Below are positions 7,459 to 14,543 of a stretch of 18,615 nucleotides of DNA, in pieces (the first letter of the stretch is position 1; each line of letters begins with the position of its first letter). The notes beneath the pieces are model-generated. The model was not told the origin of the DNA. It ran no database searches and was given only the letters and a program-made list of their open reading frames with translations. The stretch comes from Acetobacteraceae bacterium (lineage in GTDB: Bacteria; Pseudomonadota; Alphaproteobacteria; Acetobacterales; Acetobacteraceae): contig CANJXD010000048.1 of the NCBI GenBank assembly GCA_947478535.1, forward strand, positions 1-18,615, in the 5' to 3' direction. The position numbers and the translations under genes were made by a program.

Positions 7459-7968
7459 ATGGCCGAGGGCGATAGCGAAAAAGCAGGGCCTCCCTCGGGC
7501 ATGGTCCCCGCCATCGCGCGCGGCCTCGCCTTCCTGGGCGGCGTCTCGCTGCTGGTGGCGGCCAGCATCACCACCATCAGCGTCGCGCTGCGCTGGTTCA
7601 CGGATCAGCCGATCCGTGGCGATTTCGAGATGGTGTCCATCGCCTCCGGCGTCGGTGTCTTCGGCTTCCTCGCCTATGGCGCCCTGATGCGGGCCAACAT
7701 CCTTGTCGATACCTTCACCACCTGGCTGCCGGCGCGCGTCAATGGCGTGATCGATGCCTTCTGGACTTTGGTCTGGGCCGCGCTCGCGCTGTGGCTGGCA
7801 GAGCGGATGGTGCTCGGCACCTGGGACAGCTTTTCTTCCGGCACCCGGACCATCGGGCTGCTGGCCCTGCCCTATTGGTGGGCCATCGGCATTGGCGCGC
7901 TGTGCTTCGCGGTAACCGGGCTGTCCGCGTTGTGGTGGGTGCCGCGGATGCTGCGGGGGACGCATTGA
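7459..7968 (+). CDS. dctQ: TRAP transporter small membrane subunit (DctQ family)
   Basis: The 169-residue protein has four hydrophobic segments, around residues 15-38, 52-73, 90-112 and 130-155, as expected for the DctQ subunit that links the binding protein to the large permease. Family features are the VALRWFTDQPIRGDFEMVSIASGVGVFGFLAYGAL-type region after helix 1 and the ALPYWWAIGIGAL stretch in helix 4. AGGAG (7446-7450) lies eight bases before the ATG. The stop codon shares one base with the dctM start (TGATG at 7966-7970), so the membrane subunits are made together. Assignment rests on this context as well as on topology, because DctQ proteins are poorly conserved. Confidence 0.9.
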   Translation: MAEGDSEKAGPPSGMVPAIARGLAFLGGVSLLVAASITTISVALRWFTDQPIRGDFEMVSIASGVGVFGFLAYGALMRANILVDTFTTWLPARVNGVIDAFWTLVWAALALWLAERMVLGTWDSFSSGTRTIGLLALPYWWAIGIGALCFAVTGLSALWWVPRMLRGTH

Positions 7969-9296
7969 TGGCGCCGGAGTTCCTGCTCGCCGCTTCCGGC
8001 TTCGGCGTACTGCTGCTGCTGATCGCCATGCGCGCGCCGGTCGGGCTTTCGATGCTGCTCGTGGGCATGGGCGGCTATGTCCACATCCTCGACTGGACGA
8101 CGCTCGGCAACTACCTGAAGTCCACGCCGTATCATCTGTTCGCGAACTACACGCTGTCCGTCATCCCGCTGTTCATCCTGATGGGGGCGCTGGCCGAACG
8201 CGGCGGGCTGGCGCGGGACCTGTTCGCGGCGGCGAATGCGCTGATCGGGCGCAAGCCCGGCGGCATGGCGATGGCCGTGATCGGCGCCTGCGCCTGCTTC
8301 GGCGCGGTCTGCGGCAGTTCCGTCGCCACGACCGCCACCTTCGGCCCCGCGGCGCTGCCGGAACTGCGACGCTTCGGCTACCCCGCGGGCTTCTCCGCCG
8401 GCACCGTCGCCGTGGGCGGCACGCTCGGTATCCTGATCCCGCCCAGTGTCATCCTCGTGGTCTATGCCATCAGCACCGAACAGAACATCGCCAAGCTGTT
8501 CATGGCGGCGCTGATCCCGGGGCTCATCGCGACAGCCTTCTACATCATCGCCATTGCCATCGTGGTGAAGCTGAAGCCGGAACTCGGCCCGCCAGGGGAA
8601 GCACCCAGCCCGGCGGAACGCCGGACGGCCTTCCTCAACGTGATCCCCGTGCTGTTGATCGCCGTCGTTGTCGTCGGCGGCATCTATGGCGGCGTCTTCA
8701 CGCCCACCGAAAGTGCCGCTATCGGCTGCATCGCGACGCTTGGCGTGGGGGTGCTGCGCGGCACGCTGCGCCCGCGGGAGGTGAAGGAAAGCCTGTTCGC
8801 CACGGCAGAAACCACGGCGATGATCTTCGCCATCCTGCTGGGCGCGGAGGTCTTCAACACCTTCCTCGCCCTGTCCCAGGCGCCGGACCTGCTGGCGCAA
8901 TGGATCACGCAACAGGATTTCCCGCCCTATGGCGTGCTGTGCATCCTGCTTTTCGCCTACATCATCCTCGGCGCCGTGATGGATGAACTGGCGATGATCC
9001 TGCTGACGCTGCCGGTCTTCTTCCCCGTCGTCACCGCGCTGGATTTCGGCCTGACGACGGAGGAGACAGCGATCTGGTTCGGCATCCTCGTCCTCGTCGT
9101 CGTCGGCATCGGGCTGACGGCACCGCCCATCGGGCTCAATGTCTTCGTCGTCTCGGGGCTGGCGAAGGATGTGCCGATCGCCGACATCTATCGCGGTGTC
9201 ATGCCCTTCCTGGCGATGGACCTGATCCGCCTCGTGCTCTGCGTCGCCTTCCCGGCCCTGAGCCTTTGGCTGGTCCAGGTCTTGAGCAGTAGCTGA
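7968..9296 (+). CDS. dctM: TRAP transporter large permease (DctM family)
   Basis: This is the large inner-membrane subunit that moves the substrate using the ion gradient. The 442-residue length and about 12 hydrophobic segments fit DctM. The family-defining region is clear: CGSSVATTATFGPAALPE followed by RFGYPAGFSAGTVAVGGTLGILIPPSVILVVYA. FTPTESAAIG and LTAPPIGLNVFVVSGLAKDVP are also typical. The ATG at 7968 overlaps the dctQ stop by one base; earlier in-frame starts lie inside dctQ. A short gap of 93 nt follows before pcaF, containing only a 10-bp palindrome CGCCATGGCG (9346-9355) and no clear terminator, so readthrough into the pca genes is possible. Confidence 0.95.
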   Translation: MAPEFLLAASGFGVLLLLIAMRAPVGLSMLLVGMGGYVHILDWTTLGNYLKSTPYHLFANYTLSVIPLFILMGALAERGGLARDLFAAANALIGRKPGGMAMAVIGACACFGAVCGSSVATTATFGPAALPELRRFGYPAGFSAGTVAVGGTLGILIPPSVILVVYAISTEQNIAKLFMAALIPGLIATAFYIIAIAIVVKLKPELGPPGEAPSPAERRTAFLNVIPVLLIAVVVVGGIYGGVFTPTESAAIGCIATLGVGVLRGTLRPREVKESLFATAETTAMIFAILLGAEVFNTFLALSQAPDLLAQWITQQDFPPYGVLCILLFAYIILGAVMDELAMILLTLPVFFPVVTALDFGLTTEETAIWFGILVLVVVGIGLTAPPIGLNVFVVSGLAKDVPIADIYRGVMPFLAMDLIRLVLCVAFPALSLWLVQVLSSS

Positions 9297-9389
9297 TGAC
9301 AGGCGCAGAAACACTGCAACCGGCGCCGCCCCGTTGACGCCAGCGCGCCATGGCGGCACGAAAGCCCGGATTCCGGAGGAATGACCCCC

Positions 9390-10598
9390 ATGGCTGACGC
9401 CTTCATCTGCGATGCCGCCCGCACGCCCATCGGCCGCTATGCCGGCGCGCTGAAGGATGTTCGCCCCGACGATCTCGGCGCCGTCCCGATCAGGGCGCTG
9501 ATGGCCCGCAATGCCGGGCTCGACTGGGCCGCGCTCGACGACGTCATCTTCGGCTGCGCCAACCAGGCGGGTGAGGACAACCGCAACGTCGCCCGCATGT
9601 CCTCCCTCCTCGCAGGGCTGCCGGACAGCGTGCCGGGTGCCACCATCAACCGCCTCTGCGGGTCCGGCATGGATGCGGTGGGCATCGCCGCCCGCGCGAT
9701 CAAGGCCGGCGAGGCCGAGCTGATGCTGGCCGGCGGCGTCGAGAGCATGACCCGCGCGCCCTTCGTCACCGGCAAGCAGTCGGAAGCCTTCGGCCGCAGC
9801 CCCGAAATCTTCGACACGACGATCGGCTGGCGCTTCATCAACGCGAAGATGAAGGCGGCCTACGGCGTCGACTCGATGCCGGAGACGGCGGAGAACGTCG
9901 CCGCGCAGTTCGGCATCGCCCGCGCCGACCAGGACGCCTTTGCCTTTCGCAGCCAGCAGCGCGCCGGCGCCGCCATCGCCAGCGGCCGCTTCAAGGAGGA
10001 GATCGTCCCGGTGATGATCTCCCGCCGGAAAGGCGACCCGATCGTCGTCGATACCGACGAACACCCCCGCCCCGACACCACGCTGGAAGCCTTGGCGAAG
10101 CTCGCCACCCCGTTCCGCAAGGAAGGCGGCACGGTCACCGCGGGCAATGCTTCCGGCGTCAATGATGGGGCCTGCGCCATCATCGTCGCCAGCGAAGCCG
10201 CGGCACGGAAGGGCGGGCTCACGCCACGCGCCCGTGTCGTCGCCACCGCGACGGCCGGTGTCGCGCCGCGCATCATGGGCTTCGGCCCGGCCCCGGCGAC
10301 CAAGAAGGTGCTGGCCAAGGCTGGCCTCACCATCGGCGACATCGCGGTGTTCGAGCTGAACGAGGCCTTCGCCGCCCAGGGCCTGGCCGTGACGCGGGAT
10401 CTCGGCCTGCCGGACGATGCGGAATTCGTGAACCCGAATGGCGGCGCCATCGCGCTCGGCCATCCGCTTGGCATGTCCGGCGCGCGGCTGGTGCAGACCG
10501 CGGTCGCGGAACTGCATCATCGCAAGGCCCGTTATGCCCTGGTGACGATGTGCATCGGCGTCGGCCAGGGGATCGCCATGGTGCTGGAACGCGTGTGA
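9390..10598 (+). CDS. pcaF: 3-oxoadipyl-CoA thiolase
   Basis: This thiolase performs the last step of the beta-ketoadipate pathway, cleaving 3-oxoadipyl-CoA with CoA to succinyl-CoA and acetyl-CoA. The 402-residue protein carries the thiolase triad: acylated Cys90 in INRLCGSGMDA, His358 in NPNGGAIALGHPLG and Cys388 in MCIGVGQG. The segment GCANQAGEDNRNVARM and the DTTIGWRFIN region are characteristic of PcaF/PaaJ rather than of biosynthetic acetoacetyl-CoA thiolases, and the neighbouring pca genes agree. I prefer the ATG at 9390 to the one at 9381 because GGAGGA (9375-9380) directly abuts 9381 but is nine bases from 9390. The CoA transferase subunits pcaI and pcaJ that usually accompany it are not in the window. 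Confidence 0.93.
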   Translation: MADAFICDAARTPIGRYAGALKDVRPDDLGAVPIRALMARNAGLDWAALDDVIFGCANQAGEDNRNVARMSSLLAGLPDSVPGATINRLCGSGMDAVGIAARAIKAGEAELMLAGGVESMTRAPFVTGKQSEAFGRSPEIFDTTIGWRFINAKMKAAYGVDSMPETAENVAAQFGIARADQDAFAFRSQQRAGAAIASGRFKEEIVPVMISRRKGDPIVVDTDEHPRPDTTLEALAKLATPFRKEGGTVTAGNASGVNDGACAIIVASEAAARKGGLTPRARVVATATAGVAPRIMGFGPAPATKKVLAKAGLTIGDIAVFELNEAFAAQGLAVTRDLGLPDDAEFVNPNGGAIALGHPLGMSGARLVQTAVAELHHRKARYALVTMCIGVGQGIAMVLERV

Positions 10599-10644
10599 AA
10601 TTTGGACGCGGCAACTCTCCCGTCCCGTTACTCGACGTGCTATC

Positions 10645-10662
10645 CACATTTTTGAGAATGTG
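10645..10662. promoter_or_regulatory. AT-rich inverted repeat before the pcaL fusion gene
   Basis: CACATT (10645-10650) and AATGTG (10657-10662) form a perfect 6-bp dyad around 6 bp in the 75-nt gap between pcaF and the pcaD-pcaC fusion. The gap is clearly more AT-rich than the coding sequence. The dyad ends just before the ribosome-binding region. It could be an operator or promoter element for a separate pcaL-HGB unit, for example for an IclR- or LysR-type pca regulator. I know of no match to a defined consensus. Confidence 0.35.
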
Positions 10663-10673
10663 AGGGGCGGGGG

Positions 10674-11813
10674 ATGTTTATTCATCTAGGCGAGATTGTC
10701 GCTCACGCTGTTGTTGAGGGGCCGGAGACAGCGCCGCCCCTGCTGATGCTGCATTCCATCGGTACTTCACTGCGTATCTTCGACCCACAGGCGGAAGCAC
10801 TTTCCCGCGCCTATCGCGTCATCCGGATGGATCTGCGGGGCCATGGCCTCTCCGGGGTCACGGATGGCGACTACACCATGGCCCTGCATGCCCGGGACGC
10901 GCTGGCCCTGCTGGATGCGCTGGGCATCCAGCAGGCGCATGTGCTGGGCGTGTCGATCGGTGGGCGGATCGCCATCGAGATGGCGGTGCTGGCCCCGGCA
11001 CGCGTGACGTCGCTGGTCCTGATGGACACGGCACTCGAATTCCCGCCGCCTTCGGCCTGGCAGGAACGCATCGACGCCGTGATGGCGAGGGGCACGGAAG
11101 CCCTGGTCGATGTCGTCATGCCGCGCTGGGTGGTCGATCCCTCGCTCGCGTCATCCCAGGGGCTGCGGCAGATGCTGCTGCGGACGGATCGCCGCGGCTA
11201 TGCGGGTTCCGCCGCGGCGCTGCGCGATGCGCGGGCGGCGCCGGTCACCGGGCGCATCACCTGCCCCACCACGGTCTGCATCGGCACGCGGGATATCGCC
11301 ACGCCGCGCGACATGGCCGAGGCCGTGCGGGATGCGATCCCGGGCAGCCGCCTGGTTGAGATCGCCGAAGGCGGCCATCTGCCGACCCTGGAATGCGCGG
11401 CCGAAAGCACCGCCGCCATCCTCGGCCATTTCGCTTCGATGGCACCCCGGCATGGCTATGACGCCGGCATGGCGATCCGCAAATCCGTGCTTGGGGAAGC
11501 GCATGTCGCCCGCGCCCAGGCCGGCATCACGCCGCTCGATGCCGCTTTCCAGGAATGGATCGCCTCCAATGTCTGGGGTGGCGTCTGGACCCGGCCGGGG
11601 CTGTCCCGCCACACCCGCAGCCTGCTCTGCCTCGGCATGATGGCGGCCCTCGGCCGGCATGAGGAATTCGAGTTGCATGTGAAGGCGACGAAGCGCACCG
11701 GCGTGACGGAGGAGGAGATCGGCGAGGTGCTGCTTCAGGTCGGCGCCTATGCCGGCGTACCCGCCGCCAATTCCGCCTTCAAGATCGCCAAGAAGGCCCT
11801 GAAGGAGGACTGA
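10674..11813 (+). CDS. pcaL: Fused 3-oxoadipate enol-lactonase / 4-carboxymuconolactone decarboxylase
   Basis: Two consecutive beta-ketoadipate pathway enzymes are joined in one 379-residue chain. Residues 1-255 are an alpha/beta-hydrolase of PcaD type: LLMLHSIGTS near the oxyanion site, DLRGHGLS, nucleophile Ser94 in GVSIGGR, acid Asp207 in GTRDIATP and His235 in EGGHLPT. Residues about 262-376 are a PcaC (CMD family) domain: GMAIRKSVLGEAHV, FQEWIASNVWGGVWTRPGLSR, and HVKATKRTGVTEEEIGEVLLQ followed by AYAGVPAANSAF. The C-terminal domain decarboxylates 4-carboxymuconolactone and the N-terminal one hydrolyses the resulting enol-lactone. Such fusions are known as PcaL in actinobacteria and occur in some proteobacteria. 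AGGGG lies six to seven bases before the ATG. It overlaps nothing and is followed by pcaH after 7 nt, so the downstream genes are one operon. Confidence 0.93.
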   Translation: MFIHLGEIVAHAVVEGPETAPPLLMLHSIGTSLRIFDPQAEALSRAYRVIRMDLRGHGLSGVTDGDYTMALHARDALALLDALGIQQAHVLGVSIGGRIAIEMAVLAPARVTSLVLMDTALEFPPPSAWQERIDAVMARGTEALVDVVMPRWVVDPSLASSQGLRQMLLRTDRRGYAGSAAALRDARAAPVTGRITCPTTVCIGTRDIATPRDMAEAVRDAIPGSRLVEIAEGGHLPTLECAAESTAAILGHFASMAPRHGYDAGMAIRKSVLGEAHVARAQAGITPLDAAFQEWIASNVWGGVWTRPGLSRHTRSLLCLGMMAALGRHEEFELHVKATKRTGVTEEEIGEVLLQVGAYAGVPAANSAFKIAKKALKED

Positions 11814-11820
11814 GTCCCCG

Positions 11821-12525
11821 ATGTCCGACCCTGTCCCCTATCGCCGGCCAGACCCGGCGACCCAGCCCGCCTATGACGAGCCCACCTACGGCAGCACGCA
11901 TAAGCGCCATCCGAAGCAGGCGCTGCTCGTGGTGCCGCATACGCTGACGGAAACCAGCGCGCCGGTCTTTTCCCCGCGCTGGTATGCGCCGCAGGCCGAC
12001 ATGTCCCAGGTCAATGGCAAGGGGGCGCTCGGCGAACGCATTATCGTGGCCGGCCGCGTGGTGGATGAGGAAGGCCGCCCCCTGCGTGGGGCCATGGTGG
12101 AGGTGTGGCAGGCCAATGCCTCCGGCCGCTACCACCACCCGCGGGACCAGCATGACGCGCCGCTCGACCCGAATTTCGAAGGCCGTGCCCGCATCTTCAC
12201 CGATGACGAAGGCCGCTATTCCTTCACCAGCATCAAGCCCGGCGCCTATCCCTGGCGGAACCACCACAATGCGTGGCGGCCGATCCACATCCATTTCGGG
12301 CTGCATGGCGCGGGCTTCGCACAGCGCATGATCACCCAGATGTATTTCCCCGGGGACCCGCTGCTGGCGCTGGACCCGATCTTCAACACGACGGCCGATG
12401 TGGCGGCGCGCAACCGGCTGGTCTCCGCCTTCGACCTCGAGATCACGCAGCCGGAATGGGCGCTGGGCTACCGCTTCGACATCGTGCTGCGCGGCCGCGA
12501 TGCCACGCCCTTCGAGACTGTCTGA
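11821..12525 (+). CDS. pcaH: Protocatechuate 3,4-dioxygenase beta subunit
   Basis: This is the iron-bearing subunit of the intradiol dioxygenase that opens the protocatechuate ring to 3-carboxy-cis,cis-muconate. The 234-residue length is normal. The four Fe(III) ligands can be placed: Tyr104 (SGRYHHP), Tyr143 (GAYPW), His156 and His158 (RPIHIHF). The N-terminal HPKQALLVVPHTLTE-type arm and the VVDEEGRPLRGAMVEVWQANASGRY core are characteristic of PcaH rather than of catechol dioxygenases. AAGGAGGA within the end of pcaL (11803-11810) is the ribosome-binding site, about ten bases before the ATG. pcaG follows after 12 nt and supplies the partner subunit. Confidence 0.96.
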   Translation: MSDPVPYRRPDPATQPAYDEPTYGSTHKRHPKQALLVVPHTLTETSAPVFSPRWYAPQADMSQVNGKGALGERIIVAGRVVDEEGRPLRGAMVEVWQANASGRYHHPRDQHDAPLDPNFEGRARIFTDDEGRYSFTSIKPGAYPWRNHHNAWRPIHIHFGLHGAGFAQRMITQMYFPGDPLLALDPIFNTTADVAARNRLVSAFDLEITQPEWALGYRFDIVLRGRDATPFETV

Positions 12526-12537
12526 GGGAACCGCGCC

Positions 12538-13080
12538 ATGACCGCCGCCACCGCCCACCAGACCGCCGGCCCCTACTGGCACATGATCGACTTTCCCGAA
12601 TGGGCGGACCTGCTCCGCGCGGGTGGGCCGAATGCGGGGGTCGAGGGGGAGGTTGTCACCCTCACCGGCCGCATCACCGATGGCGACGGCGCGCCCGTCG
12701 TCGACGGGCTGGTCGAAATCTGGCAGGCCGGCCCGGATGGGCGCTACGAGGCCGGCTTCCACGGCTTCGGCCGCTGCGCGACGGATGAGCAGGGCCGCTA
12801 CCGCTTCCGCACGATCAGGCCCGGCCCCGTGCCCGGCCGTGGCAATGCTACCCAGGCGCCGCACATCACGATCGCCCTCTTCGCGCGCGGCCTGATGAAG
12901 CAGGTCGTCACCCGCGCCTATTTCGCAGGCGAGGCCCTGAACGCGACGGACCCCATGCTGACGCTGGTCGAGGACCCCGCCCGTCGGGCGACCCTCATCG
13001 CCAAGCCGGACGGCGCGGGCGTGTGGGTGCTCGACATCGTGCTGCAAGGCGCCGGCGAGACCGTCTTCCTCGACGTCTGA
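12538..13080 (+). CDS. pcaG: Protocatechuate 3,4-dioxygenase alpha subunit
   Basis: This 180-residue protein is the second subunit of protocatechuate 3,4-dioxygenase. It shares the intradiol fold with PcaH (QTAGPYWHM at the N-terminus, LTGRITDGDGAPVVDGLVEIWQAGPDGRYE, FGRCATDEQGRYRFRTIRPGPVPG, APHITIALFARGLMKQVVTRAYF). It lacks the full ligand set: the HIH pair of PcaH is replaced by APHITI, as expected for the alpha subunit, which helps shape the active site but does not hold iron alone. It is slightly shorter than the roughly 200 residues of well-studied alpha subunits, with no sign of truncation. GAGGGAA at 12524-12530 overlaps the pcaH stop and precedes the ATG. Confidence 0.95.
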   Translation: MTAATAHQTAGPYWHMIDFPEWADLLRAGGPNAGVEGEVVTLTGRITDGDGAPVVDGLVEIWQAGPDGRYEAGFHGFGRCATDEQGRYRFRTIRPGPVPGRGNATQAPHITIALFARGLMKQVVTRAYFAGEALNATDPMLTLVEDPARRATLIAKPDGAGVWVLDIVLQGAGETVFLDV

Positions 13081-13110
13081 CCCGCCTGCCACCCGGAAGG
13101 GCCCCGACCG

Positions 13111-14475
13111 ATGAGTGTGAACCCGGCCGATGGCGCGGTCTTCGGCGCCGTCTTCGGCACCGACGCGATGCGCGCCGCCATGGGCGAGACGGCCGCCCTC
13201 GCCGCCATGCTCGAATTCGAGGCCGCGCTCGCCCGCGCCCAGGCCCGCCTCGGCCTGATCCCGGCGGCGGCGGCGGCGGCGATCACCGCGGCGGCGGATG
13301 TCACGCGCCTCGACCTGCCTTCGCTCGCCAAGGCCACGGCCGCCATGGGCTTCCCCACCGTCGGCCTGGTGAAGCAGCTCTCGGCCCTGGCGGGGCCGGA
13401 GGCCGGGCGCTGGACGCATTGGGGGGCGACGACGCAGGACGTGCTGGATACCGGCCTCGTCCTGCAACTCCGCAACGCCATCGCCCTGCTGGCGCGGGAC
13501 CTGGACGCGCTGATCGCGGCCTTCGCCATCCTCGCGGACCGGCATCGCGGCACCGTCATGGCCGGGCGCACCCATGCCCAGCAGGCCCTGCCGATCACCC
13601 TGGGCTACAAGGCGGCGCTCTGGCTCGACCCGCTGATCACCATGCGGGAGCGCCTGGCGCAGTTGCGGCCGCGCCTGCTGAAGCTGCAATTCGGCGGCGC
13701 TGTCGGCACCCTGGCCTCGCTTGGCGCGGATGGACCGCGCGTGGCGGCGGAGCTGGCGCGGGAGTTGGACCTCGCCCTGCCCGCCATCCCCTGGCACGTC
13801 GCCCGCGATTCCATCGCCGAGCTGGGCTGCTGGTGCGGGATGCTGGCGGGCACGCTCGCGAAGCCGGCCACGGATGTGATGCTGCTCATGCAATCCGAAG
13901 TGGGCGAAGCCTCGGAGCCCGCCGCCCCGGGCAAGGGCGGCAGTTCCACCATGCCGCAGAAGCGCAACCCGATCGGCTGCGAATTCGTCATCGCCCAGGC
14001 CCGCGCCACGCAGGGGCTGGTGCCGCAACTGCTGAACGCAATGCTGCATGAACATGAACGCGGCGCCGGGCCGATGCAGCTGGAACAACTCGCCCTCGGC
14101 CAGGTGCTGCTGCTGACGCATGGCGCGCTGGCGACGTTGCTGCCGATCGCCGAGGGGCTGGAGGTGGATGCCGCGCGGATGCGCCGCAACCTCGATGACG
14201 GCGGCGGGCTCATCATGGCGGAGGCGGTGATGATGGGCCTGGCGCCAATGCTGGGCCGCGGCGTGGCGCATGAGGTGGTGCACCACGCCGTGCAGGCCGC
14301 GCTGGCCGCGGGCATGCACCTGCGCGAAGCCCTGGCGCGGGAGCCGGAGGTGACGGCGCATCTCGATGCCGCGGGGATCGCCGCGCTGACTGAGCCGGCG
14401 GGCTATCTCGGCGCCGCGGAGGGCTTCATCGACGCGGTTCTGGCGCGCCGCGACGGGGCCGACCCAACGCCCTAG
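13111..14475 (+). CDS. pcaB: 3-carboxy-cis,cis-muconate cycloisomerase
   Basis: This enzyme cyclises 3-carboxy-cis,cis-muconate to 4-carboxymuconolactone, the substrate of the C-terminal half of the upstream fusion protein. The 454-residue protein belongs to the fumarase/aspartase superfamily: RWTHWGATTQDVLDTG (100-115), MAGRTHAQQALPIT (150-163) and the superfamily signature GSSTMPQKRNP (277-287) are all present. An alanine run at residues about 52-57 is encoded by a short GCG/GGC trinucleotide tract (13262-13280), which could be slippage-prone. GGAAGGG lies upstream of the ATG, 30 nt after pcaG. It is the last gene of the pca operon and converges on the pleD-like gene 54 nt away. Confidence 0.95.
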   Translation: MSVNPADGAVFGAVFGTDAMRAAMGETAALAAMLEFEAALARAQARLGLIPAAAAAAITAAADVTRLDLPSLAKATAAMGFPTVGLVKQLSALAGPEAGRWTHWGATTQDVLDTGLVLQLRNAIALLARDLDALIAAFAILADRHRGTVMAGRTHAQQALPITLGYKAALWLDPLITMRERLAQLRPRLLKLQFGGAVGTLASLGADGPRVAAELARELDLALPAIPWHVARDSIAELGCWCGMLAGTLAKPATDVMLLMQSEVGEASEPAAPGKGGSSTMPQKRNPIGCEFVIAQARATQGLVPQLLNAMLHEHERGAGPMQLEQLALGQVLLLTHGALATLLPIAEGLEVDAARMRRNLDDGGGLIMAEAVMMGLAPMLGRGVAHEVVHHAVQAALAAGMHLREALAREPEVTAHLDAAGIAALTEPAGYLGAAEGFIDAVLARRDGADPTP

Positions 14476-14493
14476 CGGGGGTCCCTCCCCAGC

Positions 14494-14543
14494 CGCGCGT
14501 TACCGCGCCGTGCCGCCCCGAAGCGCGCGTTACCGCGCCGTGC
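14494..14543. repeat. Tandem 20-nt direct repeat spanning the end of the pleD-like gene
   Basis: The same 20 nt occur at 14494-14513 and 14524-14543 with a 30-bp period. Each copy contains a small dyad, GCGCG-TTAC-CGCGC. On the - strand each copy carries ACG GCG CGG TAA, so the stop of the pleD-like gene (14530-14532) is followed ten codons later by a second in-frame TAA in the same context. The repeat lies in the convergent gap after pcaB and could act as a weak double terminator. It looks like a small tandem duplication of the gene's end. Confidence 0.75.

Noticed and set aside
9346..9355. CGCCATGGCG palindrome as an operator for pcaF
   Set aside because: A single 10-bp GC-rich palindrome is expected by chance at this composition, and nothing else supports it.
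7872..10685. Open frame of more than 900 codons on the - strand
   Set aside because: It lies opposite dctM and pcaF, and its translation is rich in Arg, His, Asp and Gly with no domain, as expected for antisense of GC-rich genes.
13262..13280. GCG/GGC trinucleotide tract as a phase-variable repeat
   Set aside because: It is short, in frame and encodes alanines in a helix; unit changes would not shift the frame, so a switch is unlikely.
11779..14361. Open frame of 860 codons on the - strand
   Set aside because: It is antisense to pcaH, pcaG and pcaB, which have clear catalytic motifs; the - strand product is low-complexity and matches nothing.
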